DNA from: Caballeronia sp. Lep1P3
GTDB lineage: Bacteria > Pseudomonadota > Gammaproteobacteria > Burkholderiales > Burkholderiaceae
Assembly: GCF_022879595.1 (NCBI RefSeq)
Contig: NZ_CP084266.1
Location: forward strand, 558,001-622,000
Length of the DNA: 64,000 nt
Reading direction: 5' to 3'
Below, one piece after another: positions 1 to 8,996 of this stretch; position 1 is the stretch's first letter; the number at the start of each line of letters is the position of its first letter. The position numbers and the translations under genes are program-made. The notes beneath the pieces were generated by a model. That model searched no databases, was not told where the DNA came from, and worked only from the letters and a program-made list of their open reading frames with translations.

Positions 1-149
1 GCCTCACGAGCATGCTTGCCGTCGCCCCCGAGTTGCCCGGAGAATTCGCGCATGCGTGGTGGCTCGCGGTGCTATCGAGCGTCGAATGCCTGACGAAGCT
101 GGTGACGCTGGTGCTCATTGCGCTGCAACTGAAACCGCGTTCCAATTGA
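1..149 (+). CDS. C-terminal end of an unidentified membrane protein (partial)
   Basis: An open frame enters from the left edge (codons in phase with base 3) and ends at a TGA at 147-149, giving about 48 residues. The second half is hydrophobic (a run like TLVLIALQLK after LSSVECLTKL) and the protein ends in a short basic tail, so the piece looks like the last membrane helix and cytoplasmic end of a membrane protein. No family motif is visible in what remains, and I do not assign a function. It runs in the same direction as the thioesterase gene that follows. Confidence 0.5.
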   Translation, partial: LTSMLAVAPELPGEFAHAWWLAVLSSVECLTKLVTLVLIALQLKPRSN

Positions 150-252
150 GATAAAGCGTGAGGCGCGGGCAAGTCTCACGTTGCGATGGCACAATTCCAT
201 GCACCGAATCGCGATCCGTATCGCGCCGCATCGCGGCGCGCTTCATCGCGAC

Positions 253-669
253 ATGAACCTTCGACGCATGGAGCATGCAAAGTTGCCGAACCTGGCTCTC
301 GACAATCCTTTCCTCGAAGCGCTCGGCGCGACGCTCACGGAATGGCGTTCCGGTTACGCTGAATTCACGATGCCGATCCATGCGGGACATCTGAACCGCC
401 AGCGCATTCTTCAGGGCGGCGCCATCGCGACGCTGCTCGACGCGGCGTGCGGCTATACAGGTCTCTTCGCGACCGACGCGACGCCCATCCACGGCTTCAC
501 GCTCTCGCTCACGGTGAACTATCTGGATCGTGGCATCGGCGACAAGGTCGTCGCCAAAGGCTTCCTCGAACGCAAAGGACGCTCCGTGTATTTCGCGCGC
601 GGCGAGGCGTGGGTCGATGGTCGCGTGATGATCGCGAGCGCGCAGGGCACGTTCAAGTACGCGCGCTGA
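253..669 (+). CDS. PaaI-type hotdog-fold thioesterase
   Basis: About 138 residues with the hotdog thioesterase pattern: an N-terminal NPFLEALG segment, then GHLNRQRILQGGAIATLLD, the central helix start in which the HGG of many relatives is replaced by QGG, and a C-terminal strand series ending in SAQGTFKY. Family members hydrolyse acyl- or aryl-CoA thioesters in the cytoplasm; the substrate cannot be read from sequence. The frame is open from a TTG at 181, with ATGs at 199, 253 and 268. None has a clear ribosome site, and 253 was chosen because it gives the usual family length. The gene ends 7 bases before the LysR regulator starts, so the two may be co-transcribed. Confidence 0.75.
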   Translation: MNLRRMEHAKLPNLALDNPFLEALGATLTEWRSGYAEFTMPIHAGHLNRQRILQGGAIATLLDAACGYTGLFATDATPIHGFTLSLTVNYLDRGIGDKVVAKGFLERKGRSVYFARGEAWVDGRVMIASAQGTFKYAR

Positions 670-675
670 TTCGAC

Positions 676-1596
676 ATGGCGCCGAGGAACCTGCTGCGAC
701 GGCTCGATCTCACGACGCTCCAACTCTTTCTCGCGGTTTTCGAGGAAGGCACGCTCACGCGCGCGTCGGAGCGCGAAGCTATCGCGGTGTCAGCCGCGAG
801 CAAGCGGCTGCTCGAACTGGAGCAGGCGGTGGGCGCGGCGCTCTTCGAGCGCAAGGCGCGCGGCATGGAACTCACGCCTGCGGGCGAAACGCTTCTGCAT
901 CACGCGCGCCGTGTCCTGCGCGATGTCGAAAACATCGGCATCGAACTGGCGGAACATGCGAGCGGCGTGCGCGGCTACGTGCGGATGATGGCGAACCTTT
1001 CGGCCATCGTCGAATTCCTGCCGGAAGACTTGCGCGCGTTTCTCTCGATGCACGCGCAGATCAAGATCGACCTCGAAGAGCGGCCGAGCGGCGGCATCGT
1101 GCAGGGCGTGCTCGACAGCCTCGTCGATCTCGGCATTTGCTCGGGCGACGCGGACACGCGCGGCCTCGAAAGCACGCATTATCGGCATGACCGGCTCGTT
1201 ATCGTGACGCCCGGCGATCATCCGCTCGCTACGCGGGAAAGCGTCGCGTTCGCGCAAACTCTCGACTTCGATCACGTCGGCCTGCATTCGGCGAGTTCGA
1301 TCAACGCGCGCACGCATCTCGCCGCGCGACAGGCCAGCAAGCCGCTGCGGCTGCGCATTCACGTACCGGGTTTCGATGCCGTCTGCCGCATGGTGCAGGC
1401 GGGCATGGGCGTCGGCGTGCTGCCGCTCGCGGTGTTCGAAGCGATGGGCCGGCAACTCGGCCTTGCGGCCGTCACGCTCGACGAAGAATGGGCCGCGCGC
1501 AGTCTCATCATCGTGGCGCGCGAAGTGGCGGCCTTGTCGCCGGTGAGCAGGCTGCTGTTCGATCATCTTCGGTCGATAGAAGCGGCGCAGCCCTGA
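676..1596 (+). CDS. LysR-family transcriptional regulator
   Basis: 306 residues, the usual LysR length. The N-terminal winged helix-turn-helix covers about residues 10-70 (LTTLQLFLAVFEEGTLTRAS, then AASKRLLELEQAVGAALFER), followed by a periplasmic-binding-protein-like effector domain from about 95 to 300, with the common GMGVGVLPLAVFE stretch near the end. It lies 114 bases upstream of and in line with the CoA-transferase/lyase/MFS operon, so it probably controls that operon in response to a pathway intermediate. That target is inferred from position only. The effector is not known. Confidence 0.9.
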   Translation: MAPRNLLRRLDLTTLQLFLAVFEEGTLTRASEREAIAVSAASKRLLELEQAVGAALFERKARGMELTPAGETLLHHARRVLRDVENIGIELAEHASGVRGYVRMMANLSAIVEFLPEDLRAFLSMHAQIKIDLEERPSGGIVQGVLDSLVDLGICSGDADTRGLESTHYRHDRLVIVTPGDHPLATRESVAFAQTLDFDHVGLHSASSINARTHLAARQASKPLRLRIHVPGFDAVCRMVQAGMGVGVLPLAVFEAMGRQLGLAAVTLDEEWAARSLIIVAREVAALSPVSRLLFDHLRSIEAAQP

Positions 1597-1710
1597 ACGA
1601 TGCGCGAGCGTTCGCGTTTCGCGAACGGTGCTTGCCGAAATGCGGTTGGACGCGGCGCGCGTGCCGCTCATATGCTCCTCTCCAACGAAACACCTACGGA
1701 GACGAGCACC

Positions 1711-2904
1711 ATGAGCGGACCCCTTCAGGGCATTCGCGTGATCGAGATCGGCACCCTTATCGCCGCGCCGTTCGCCGCGCGCATGCTGGGCGAGTTCGGC
1801 GCGGAAGTCATCAAGATCGAAGCGCCCGACGGCGGCGATCCTCTTCGCAAATGGCGAAAACTCCATGAGGGCACGTCGCTCTGGTGGTACCTCCAGTCGC
1901 GCAACAAGAAATCCGTTTGCGTGAATCTCAAGTCGCCCGAAGGCGCGGACCTCATCAAGCGTCTCGCTGCGGACGCGGACATCGTCATCGAAAACATGCG
2001 GCCGGGCGCACTCGAAAAGCTGGGCCTCGGCTGGGACGTCTTGCATGCAATAAACCCGAAACTGACGATGGTTCGCATTTCCGGCTACGGGCAGACAGGC
2101 CCGTATCGCGACCGTCCGGGTTTTGGCGCGATCGGCGAAGCGATGGGTGGCATTCGGTATACAACCGGCGACGCCGATGGTCTGCCTGCGCGCGTCGGCG
2201 TGAGCCTCGGCGATTCGCTCGCCTCGCTGCACGGCGTCATTGGCGCGCTGATGTCGCTGTTGCGCGTGAAGACCGGTCAGGGCGACGGCCAAGTGGTCGA
2301 TGTGTCGCTGGTCGAGAGCGTCTTCAATCTGATGGAGAGTCTCGTCCCCGAATACGATTTGCTCGGCCATGTGCGCGAGCGAAGCGGAGGCGCGCTGCCG
2401 GGCATTGCGCCGTCGAACACGTATCGCACGGAAGACGGCGGCTTCGTCGTGATCGCGGGCAATAGCGATCCCATCTACAGGCGGCTGATGAACGTGATCT
2501 GCCGTCCCGATCTCGCCGATGATCCCGCGCTCGCGCACAACGATGGCCGCGTGAAGCAGAGCGCGATGCTCGACGAAGCGATTGCCGAATGGACGACGCA
2601 CCGCACGATGGACGAAGTGCTCACCGCGCTCGAGCACGCGCAAGTGCCATCGGGCCGCATCTATTCCGTGGCCGACATCATCGACGACGCACACTACCAG
2701 GCGCGCGACATGTTGTTGACGGCGGAGTTGCCGGGCGGCGCATCGGTGAAGATGCCGGGCATCGTGCCGAAGCTCTCGGACACGCCCGGCGGAGTGCAAT
2801 GGCAAGGGCCGGCGCTCGGCGAGCATACGCAAAGCGTGCTCGAGTCGCTGGGCTTCGGCGAAAGCGATGTTCAACGGCTGCGTACCGAAGGAGCCGTGCA
2901 ATGA
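1711..2904 (+). CDS. CaiB/BaiF family (family III) CoA-transferase
   Basis: 397 residues. The N-terminus (GPLQGIRVIEIGTLIAAPFA) is the family III signature, followed by GAEVIKIEAPDGGDP, the NKKSVCVNLK segment and ENMRPG. The expected catalytic aspartate is Asp168 in GDSLASLHG, which in this family carries the acyl and CoA intermediates. The start at 1711 has a purine-rich GGAGACGAG site upstream; the frame is open further up to 1600 but that extension lacks family similarity. The stop overlaps the next start by ATGA. With an HMG-CoA-lyase-type gene downstream, the likely job is to activate a branched di-acid by moving CoA from a donor such as succinyl-CoA. The substrate is inferred. Confidence 0.9.
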   Translation: MSGPLQGIRVIEIGTLIAAPFAARMLGEFGAEVIKIEAPDGGDPLRKWRKLHEGTSLWWYLQSRNKKSVCVNLKSPEGADLIKRLAADADIVIENMRPGALEKLGLGWDVLHAINPKLTMVRISGYGQTGPYRDRPGFGAIGEAMGGIRYTTGDADGLPARVGVSLGDSLASLHGVIGALMSLLRVKTGQGDGQVVDVSLVESVFNLMESLVPEYDLLGHVRERSGGALPGIAPSNTYRTEDGGFVVIAGNSDPIYRRLMNVICRPDLADDPALAHNDGRVKQSAMLDEAIAEWTTHRTMDEVLTALEHAQVPSGRIYSVADIIDDAHYQARDMLLTAELPGGASVKMPGIVPKLSDTPGGVQWQGPALGEHTQSVLESLGFGESDVQRLRTEGAVQ

Positions 2905-3845
2905 CGCGCGATGACAGCGAGCAATTGATCGTGCAGGAAGTCGCCCCGCGCGATGGCCTGCAAATCGAGGCGAAATGGGTCGAGACGCAGGACAAGATCG
3001 CGTTGATCGACGGTCTTTCGGCGTGCGGCTTCACGCGTATCGAGGCGGGCTCGTTCGTATCGCCCAAGGCCATTCCCGCGCTGCGTGACGGCGAGGCCGT
3101 ATTTCAGGGCATCGCACGCGCGCCGGGCGTGATTTACGTCGCGCTCGTGCCGAACGTGAAGGGCGCGCAGCGCGCACTCGCGGCTTGCGCGGACGAACTC
3201 AATCTCGTGATGTCCGCGAGTGAGACGCATAACCGCGCGAACATGCGTATGAGTTGCGAATCGTCGCTTGCGGGGTTCGCAGAAATAATACGGATAACGA
3301 ATGAATCAAGAGGCGTCAAGCTGAACGCTACGGTTGCCACCGCGTTCGGGTGCCCGTTCGAAGGCCGCATCGACGAGGAGCGCGTCGTATCGATTGCGCG
3401 GACGTATCGCGAGATGGGCGTCGAAGGCGTCACGCTTGCGGACACCACCGGCATGGCGAATCCGCGTCAGGTCGAGCGCCTCGTATCGCGCGTGCTCGAA
3501 CACGTTCCCGCTGCATCGTTGACGCTGCACTTTCACGATACACGCGGCCTGGGACTCGCCAACGTGCTTGCCGCCTACGGTGCGGGCGCACGCCGCTTCG
3601 ATGCGGCACTAGGCGGGCTCGGCGGCTGTCCGTTTGCGCCGGGCGCGTCGGGCAACATCTGCACCGAAGATGTCGTGAATATGTGCGATGAAATGGGCAT
3701 TCCGACAGGCATCGACCTGCAAAGGCTCATTGCGCTGTCGCGCACGCTGCCAGCACTCGTCGGCCATGAAGTGCCGGGACAAGTCGCCAAGGCAGGCCGT
3801 AATTGCGATCTGCATCCCGTTCCCGACTACGTTCGAACCATCTAA
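2901..3845 (+). CDS. hydroxymethylglutaryl-CoA lyase family protein
   Basis: 314 residues, typical of HMG-CoA lyases. The TIM-barrel landmarks are all there: EVAPRDGLQ at 13-21, SFVSPK at 51-56, metal-ligand motif HFHDTRG from 210, and the glycine-rich loop GGCPFAPGASGN with catalytic Cys243. The family splits 3-hydroxy-3-methylglutaryl-CoA into acetoacetate and acetyl-CoA; related enzymes cut citramalyl-CoA or similar esters. The start codon overlaps the CoA-transferase stop (ATGA), so the two are translated together. The arrangement suggests uptake by the MFS carrier, CoA loading by the transferase, then cleavage here. A role in leucine breakdown is less likely because no isovaleryl-CoA genes are nearby. 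Confidence 0.88.
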   Translation: MTRDDSEQLIVQEVAPRDGLQIEAKWVETQDKIALIDGLSACGFTRIEAGSFVSPKAIPALRDGEAVFQGIARAPGVIYVALVPNVKGAQRALAACADELNLVMSASETHNRANMRMSCESSLAGFAEIIRITNESRGVKLNATVATAFGCPFEGRIDEERVVSIARTYREMGVEGVTLADTTGMANPRQVERLVSRVLEHVPAASLTLHFHDTRGLGLANVLAAYGAGARRFDAALGGLGGCPFAPGASGNICTEDVVNMCDEMGIPTGIDLQRLIALSRTLPALVGHEVPGQVAKAGRNCDLHPVPDYVRTI

Positions 3846-3897
3846 GCCAGCCGATCCGATAACAATCAAAGCCGGACGGCGATGTAAGGAGACAAGC

Positions 3898-5235
3898 ATG
3901 AGCGATCTAAGCGTATCCGCCGCGGACAAGCCGCAGGCACTTCAGAACACGAGCGAAATCATCCGCAAGGTGGCGTGGCGGCTCATGCCGCTCATCATGC
4001 TGTGCTATCTGTTCGCGTTCTTCGACCGCATCAATATCAGCTTCGCGAAGTTCCAGTTGCAAAGTTCGCTGGGCTTCACCGATACGGCGTACGGCCTCGG
4101 CGCGAGCCTCTTCGTGATCGGCTATGTGCTGTTCGAAGTGCCGAGCAACCTTCTGCTATTCAAGGTCGGAGCGCGCCGATGGATCGCGCGCATCATGATT
4201 TCATGGGGCATCGCGACTGCGCTCATGGTCTTCGTGCAGACGGAGTGGCAGTTCTACGGGCTGCGCTTCATCATCGGCGCGATGGAAGCGGGCTTTGCGC
4301 CGGGCGTGCTGTATTTCCTGACGCTGTGGTTCCCGGCGAGCTATCGCGGGCGTATCACGTCGCTGCTGTTTCTCGCATCGGCGTTCTCGGGACTCGTTGG
4401 CGCGCCGCTCTCCGGTCTCGTGCTGGGTCATCTCAACGGCGCGTTCGGCATCGCGGGATGGCACTGGCTTTTTCTGCTTGGCGGCTTGCCGTGTGTGCTG
4501 CTGGGCGTGCTCGTACTGAAGGTGCTGAAGGATCGCATCGACGATGCCGCATGGCTCTCGGGCGCGGAGAAAACGTATCTGAAGAGTCAGATTGCGACGC
4601 AAGTACAGCACACGTCGACAGGTCATTCACTCGCGGGTGCTATCAGGACGCCCGGCTTTCTGATGCTCGGCCTGATCTACTTCCTGATTCAGATTGCGTC
4701 ATACGGGCTCAACTTCTGGGCGCCGCATCTGATTCGCGCGGCCGGCACGCACAATCCGACGATCATCGGCTTGCTGACCGCCGTGCCTTACGTGTGCGGA
4801 GCAGTGTGCATGGTCGTGGTCGGTCGTTTGTCCGACCGTTCGGGCGAGCGCCGCAAGTTCGTCTGCGTATTGCTGGTGATGGCGGCGGCGGGATTTCTGG
4901 CCGCAGGCGTGTTCGACAAACAGACTTCGCTGTTGATCGTCGCGCTCGGCGTGATGGGCGCGGGCGTGATTGCATCCATTCCGGCATTCTGGGCGCTTCC
5001 GCCGAAGCTGCTGACAGGCGCGGGCGCGGCGGGCGGCATCGCGTTGATCAATACGCTCGGGCAGTTGGGCGGCATCGTCAGTCCGGTGATGGTCGGGCGC
5101 ATCCGCGATCTTACGGGCAGCACGACGCCGGCGCTGTATGCGATCGCCGCCATGAGCCTGCTGTGCGCGCTGCTCCTGCTCTTTGGGCTGCCGCAAGCGC
5201 TGCGGCAACGGGATCATGCGGAGGCGCAAGTCTGA
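3898..5235 (+). CDS. MFS transporter, anion:cation symporter (ACS) type
   Basis: 445 residues with 12 predicted membrane helices. The first helix motif (LCYLFAFFDRINISFAKFQL) is typical of the tartrate/phthalate/glucarate-type anion:cation symporters that import organic acids with protons. A cytoplasmic loop rich in charged residues follows helix 6. A strong TAAGGAG ribosome site lies 7 bases before the ATG. It is 52 bases downstream of the lyase and probably closes the catabolic operon, bringing in the acid that the CoA-transferase activates. The substrate is not readable. Confidence 0.87.
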   Translation: MSDLSVSAADKPQALQNTSEIIRKVAWRLMPLIMLCYLFAFFDRINISFAKFQLQSSLGFTDTAYGLGASLFVIGYVLFEVPSNLLLFKVGARRWIARIMISWGIATALMVFVQTEWQFYGLRFIIGAMEAGFAPGVLYFLTLWFPASYRGRITSLLFLASAFSGLVGAPLSGLVLGHLNGAFGIAGWHWLFLLGGLPCVLLGVLVLKVLKDRIDDAAWLSGAEKTYLKSQIATQVQHTSTGHSLAGAIRTPGFLMLGLIYFLIQIASYGLNFWAPHLIRAAGTHNPTIIGLLTAVPYVCGAVCMVVVGRLSDRSGERRKFVCVLLVMAAAGFLAAGVFDKQTSLLIVALGVMGAGVIASIPAFWALPPKLLTGAGAAGGIALINTLGQLGGIVSPVMVGRIRDLTGSTTPALYAIAAMSLLCALLLLFGLPQALRQRDHAEAQV

Positions 5236-5248
5236 GCGCGTTTGGTGT

Positions 5249-5299
5249 GTTGCATGCTGCATGCAAAATGCGGCATGCAACGTGCAACATGCAACATGC
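5249..5299. repeat. TGCATGC-rich inverted and tandem repeat between convergent genes
   Basis: GTTGCATG at 5249-5256 is matched by its reverse complement CATGCAAC at 5274-5281, so the stretch can form a hairpin. It runs into a 7-base tandem repeat (TGCAACG, TGCAACA, TGCAACA) at 5276-5296. The block fills the short gap between the convergent MFS and ackA genes, where a bidirectional terminator would be expected, but there is no T-run. A related GCATGCAACATAC string occurs near 10400. Confidence 0.6.
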
Positions 5300-5301
5300 G
5301 C

Positions 5302-6408
5302 TTAGCCCACAACGAGCTCCCGGCAATGCCGCGCGATCTGCCTTTCCTCCTCGGTGGCCACGACGCGATGCCGCGCATTCAGAAAGCTCAGTCCATCGAG
5401 CACTTGCGCGCGTATCGCCTCGCTATGTTCGCCGATGCCCCCGCTAAACACGATCAGATCGACGCCGCCCAGCACCGCCGCATACGCGCCGATGGTCTTG
5501 CGGACCGCGTTGCAGAACTCATCGATGGCAAGCGTCGCGTCGGCGTCGCCCTGATCGCGGCGCGCGAGCAGCGCTTGCATGTCGTCGTCGGATGCGGACA
5601 GCGCCTTCATGCCGCTCGCGCGGTTGACCAACGTTTCGAGCGCATCGGCGTCGAGCGGTTCATGACGCATCAGATGAATCAGCACGCCGGGATCGAGGTC
5701 GCCGCTGCGCGTGGCCATGGGTATGCCGCCTGCGGGCGTCATACCCATCGAGGTATCGACCGAGCGCCCATCCTTCACGGCGCACAGGCTCGCGCCCGAG
5801 CCGAGATGCGCGATGACCGTCCGCGACGCAAGCGCATCCCCGAGCGCGTTGACGATCGACTCATACGATAGTCCGTGAAAGCCATAACGCACGATGCCGC
5901 GCCGCGCATATTCGCGCGGCAACGCGAACGTCGTGGCGCACTCGGGCATCGTGCGATGAAACACCGTGTCGAAGCATGCAAAATGCGGCACGCCGTTGAA
6001 TATGCGCTGCGCTTCTTCAATCAACGCCAGCGATTGCGGCAAATGCAGCGGCGCGAAGGCAACGGCCTCGCGCAATGCGTCTTTCACATCCGGCGTGAGT
6101 TCACAATGCGCGCTCACATGCGGTCCGCCATGCACCACGCGATGCCCCACCGCCGCAAGCGGTTCGTGCAAATGCTCGTTGAGTGCATCGGCGACGCGCT
6201 GCAATGCGTCGTGCTGCGACTCCATCAAGTGATCTTGCGCGATGTCGATGCTGCCGTCCGAGGCGCGCATCGACAGGGAACCGTCCTCGCATCCGATGCC
6301 TTTTGCACTTCCCGATAGCCACGCCTGTTCGTCGCCGTCGCGCGGAACGAACACGCCGAACTTGAGCGACGACGACCCGCTGTTCAACACCAGAATGCCT
6401 TCTTTCAT
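5302..6408 (-). CDS. ackA: acetate kinase
   Basis: 368 residues. The N-terminus shows the acetate kinase signature LVLNSGSSSLKFGVF; further on are the second signature around YGFHGLSYE, the phosphate loop AHLGSGASLCAV, the metal-site region DTSMGMTPAGGIPM, and FSGGIGEHS. The enzyme converts acetyl phosphate and ADP to acetate and ATP in the cytoplasm. The start was set at the methionine directly before the signature; the longer open frame upstream lies inside the phosphoketolase gene. Only 4 bases separate it from the phosphoketolase stop, so the two form one unit in which the kinase harvests ATP from phosphoketolase product. It is somewhat shorter than the roughly 400 residues of the E. coli enzyme. 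Confidence 0.93.
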   Translation of the reverse strand: MKEGILVLNSGSSSLKFGVFVPRDGDEQAWLSGSAKGIGCEDGSLSMRASDGSIDIAQDHLMESQHDALQRVADALNEHLHEPLAAVGHRVVHGGPHVSAHCELTPDVKDALREAVAFAPLHLPQSLALIEEAQRIFNGVPHFACFDTVFHRTMPECATTFALPREYARRGIVRYGFHGLSYESIVNALGDALASRTVIAHLGSGASLCAVKDGRSVDTSMGMTPAGGIPMATRSGDLDPGVLIHLMRHEPLDADALETLVNRASGMKALSASDDDMQALLARRDQGDADATLAIDEFCNAVRKTIGAYAAVLGGVDLIVFSGGIGEHSEAIRAQVLDGLSFLNARHRVVATEEERQIARHCRELVVG

Positions 6409-6412
6409 GGCG

Positions 6413-8812
6413 TCAACCCTTCCACGTCCACTCGCGGATCTCGTCATGATCGATGCCTTCTTCATGCGCGTATCGCACGCTTTCGATGATGCGGTTCTTG
6501 AGCGCTTCCTTCGTATGCGCGGCGGTGCTCGACAAGCCCGGCACGCGGTCGATGACATCGATGGCAAGGCTGAAACGGTCTACGCCGTTGATGATCGCAA
6601 GCTCGAACGGCGTATTGATGTTGCCGCGCTCGCGATAGCCATGTACGTGCATGTTGTCGTGATTCGTGCGGTTATACGTGAGCTTGTGCACGAGCGACGC
6701 ATACGAGTGGAAGTTGAAGATCACCGGCTTGGCGCGCGTGAAAATGGAATCGAAGTCCCGATTGGAAAGACCGTGCGGATGGTCGGTATCGGGCATTAAC
6801 CTGAATAGATCGACCACGTTGACGAAGCGCATCTTGAGATCGGGGCACTGCATCTTCAGTATCTCGACGGCGGCGAGCGCTTCCATTGTGGCGATGTCGC
6901 CGGCGCACGCGATCACCACATCCGGCTCGTGGCCCTGATCCGTCGATGCCCAATCCCATATGCCGATGCCTTTCGCGCAATGCACCATCGCGTCCTGCAT
7001 GTTCAGGTATTGCAGATGCGGCTGCTTGTCCGCGACGATCACGTTCACGTAGTCATGCGTGCGCAGGCAATGGTCCGCCACGCTCAGGAGACAATTCGCA
7101 TCGGGCGGCAAGTAGATACGCACGACGCCCGGACTCTTGTTCGTGACGACATCGAGAAAGCCGGGGTCCTGATGCGTGAAGCCGTTATGGTCCTGACGCC
7201 AGACGAGCGACGTAATGAGCAGATTGATCGACGGCACGGGCGCGCGCCAGTCGAGTTCGTTCTTCGCTTTTTCGAGCCACTTCGCATGCTGGTTGAACAT
7301 CGAATCGATGACATGCACGAAGGCTTCGTAAGTGGCGAAGAGGCCGTGGCGTCCGGTCAGCACATAGCCTTCGAACCAGCCTTCGAGCGTATGTTCGGAA
7401 AGCATTTCCATTACGCGGCCATCCGGCGACAGCGCGCCGCCGTCCGCGTCTTCGGGCCTGGTTTCGGCGAGCCAGCGCTTGCCCGACGCTTCGTACACGC
7501 CATCGAGTTTATTGCTCGCGGTCTCGTCGGGGCCGAAGAGACGGAACGTCGTCGTGTTGCGACGTATCACGTCGCGCAGAAACGTCGCGAGAACAGCAGT
7601 GGGCGATTGATACGCGCTTGCCGCGCGCTTGACGTCCACCGCGTACTCGCGGATATCGGGAAGATCGAGGGATTGCCGCAGCACGCCGCCGTTCGCATGC
7701 GGATTCGCGCTGATGCGCCGTGCGCCGGTTGGCGCGAGTTCGCGCAGGCTCTCGACGAGCCTTCCGTTTTCATCGAAGAGTTCTTCGGGCTTATAACTGC
7801 GCATCCAGTCTTCGAGCACGGCGAGATTCTTTCGGTTCGTCGCGGGATCGACCACCGGCACCTGATGCGAGCGCCAGAAGTTCTCGACCTTGTGACCGTC
7901 CACTTCCTTCGGGCCGGTCCAGCCTTTCGGCGAGCGCAACACGATCATCGGCCAGCGCGGGCGCTTTGCATCGGAGGGATTCGCGCGGGCGCGTTGCTGG
8001 ATCGCGCGAATATCCGCGATGCAGCGTTCGAGAGTCGCGGCCATCCGTTGATGCATCGCTTCGGGTTCATCGCCTTCGACGAAATGCGGTTCGTAGCCGT
8101 AGCCCTTGAACAGCGCTTCGAGTTCGTCATGCGGGATGCGCGCGAGTATCGTGGGATTCGCGATCTTGTAGCCGTTGAGATGAAGCACGGGCAGCACCGC
8201 GCCATCCATCGCGGGATTCAGAAACTTGTTCGAATGCCAGGATGTCGCGAGCGGCCCCGTTTCGGCTTCGCCATCGCCCACCATCGTGACGACGATCAGA
8301 TCGGGATTGTCGAACGCCGCGCCGAACGAATGCGAAAGGCTATAGCCGAGTTCGCCGCCTTCGTGAATGGAGCCGGGCGTTTCCGGCGTGCAGTGCGAGC
8401 CGATTCCCCCCGGCGACGAGAACGCGCGAAAGAGCCTGAGCATGCCGCGCTCGTCGGCGCTTCGATCGGGATAGATGTCGGAGTAATGGCCTTCCAGATA
8501 TGAATTGGCGAGCGTGGCGGGCGCACCGTGGCCGGGGCCGGAGACGAACATCACATTGAGATCGTCGCGCTTGATGAGCCGGTTCAGATGCACCCACACG
8601 AACGATTGACCGGGGTCCGAGCCCCAATGCCCGAGCAGGCGCCGCTTGATGTGTTCGGGTTCGAGCGGCTCGCGCAATAGCGGATTGGCGCGCAGGTAAA
8701 TCATGCCGGCCGAAAGGTAATTGCAGGCGCGCCAGTAGGCGTCGATCTTACGCAGAAGGTCGGGGGAGAGCGGAGCCTGCGTCGCGGTCTTGCGCTGGAC
8801 GTCGTCGTTCAA
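6413..8812 (-). CDS. xfp: xylulose-5-phosphate/fructose-6-phosphate phosphoketolase
   Basis: 799 residues, full family length. The thiamine-diphosphate enzyme motifs are clear: [11 protein letters not shown] from residue 61, SGPGHGAPA from 91, [20 protein letters not shown] from about 133, and the ThDP/Mg motif GDGEAETGP at 179-187. The enzyme splits xylulose 5-phosphate (and often fructose 6-phosphate) with phosphate into acetyl phosphate plus glyceraldehyde 3-phosphate or erythrose 4-phosphate. An AAGGAGAAG ribosome site precedes the ATG. With ackA directly downstream it forms a short route from pentose phosphates to acetate and ATP. The 184 bases upstream (8813-8996) hold the promoter region, but no clear sigma-70 box could be fixed. 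Confidence 0.95.
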   Translation of the reverse strand: MNDDVQRKTATQAPLSPDLLRKIDAYWRACNYLSAGMIYLRANPLLREPLEPEHIKRRLLGHWGSDPGQSFVWVHLNRLIKRDDLNVMFVSGPGHGAPATLANSYLEGHYSDIYPDRSADERGMLRLFRAFSSPGGIGSHCTPETPGSIHEGGELGYSLSHSFGAAFDNPDLIVVTMVGDGEAETGPLATSWHSNKFLNPAMDGAVLPVLHLNGYKIANPTILARIPHDELEALFKGYGYEPHFVEGDEPEAMHQRMAATLERCIADIRAIQQRARANPSDAKRPRWPMIVLRSPKGWTGPKEVDGHKVENFWRSHQVPVVDPATNRKNLAVLEDWMRSYKPEELFDENGRLVESLRELAPTGARRISANPHANGGVLRQSLDLPDIREYAVDVKRAASAYQSPTAVLATFLRDVIRRNTTTFRLFGPDETASNKLDGVYEASGKRWLAETRPEDADGGALSPDGRVMEMLSEHTLEGWFEGYVLTGRHGLFATYEAFVHVIDSMFNQHAKWLEKAKNELDWRAPVPSINLLITSLVWRQDHNGFTHQDPGFLDVVTNKSPGVVRIYLPPDANCLLSVADHCLRTHDYVNVIVADKQPHLQYLNMQDAMVHCAKGIGIWDWASTDQGHEPDVVIACAGDIATMEALAAVEILKMQCPDLKMRFVNVVDLFRLMPDTDHPHGLSNRDFDSIFTRAKPVIFNFHSYASLVHKLTYNRTNHDNMHVHGYRERGNINTPFELAIINGVDRFSLAIDVIDRVPGLSSTAAHTKEALKNRIIESVRYAHEEGIDHDEIREWTWKG

Positions 8813-8996
8813 TTGCTTCTCCTTGCGGTGAAAGTCTTGGGTCGAGCGTCGGTCTTGCGGCTTGATGCGGCTTCGATGTGAACGTGCGCCGCGCGTTCGG
8901 GCGCGTCACTGGAAGAGGCGAAAGGATATGAACGTCGCGCCCATCATACTTTGGATCACGCGACGCGTTTTTGACAAAAATGCAGACGCAATGCGT

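Noticed and set aside
790..2901. 703-codon minus-strand frame across the LysR and CoA-transferase genes
   Set aside because: Spans two clear plus-strand genes and shows only shadow composition.
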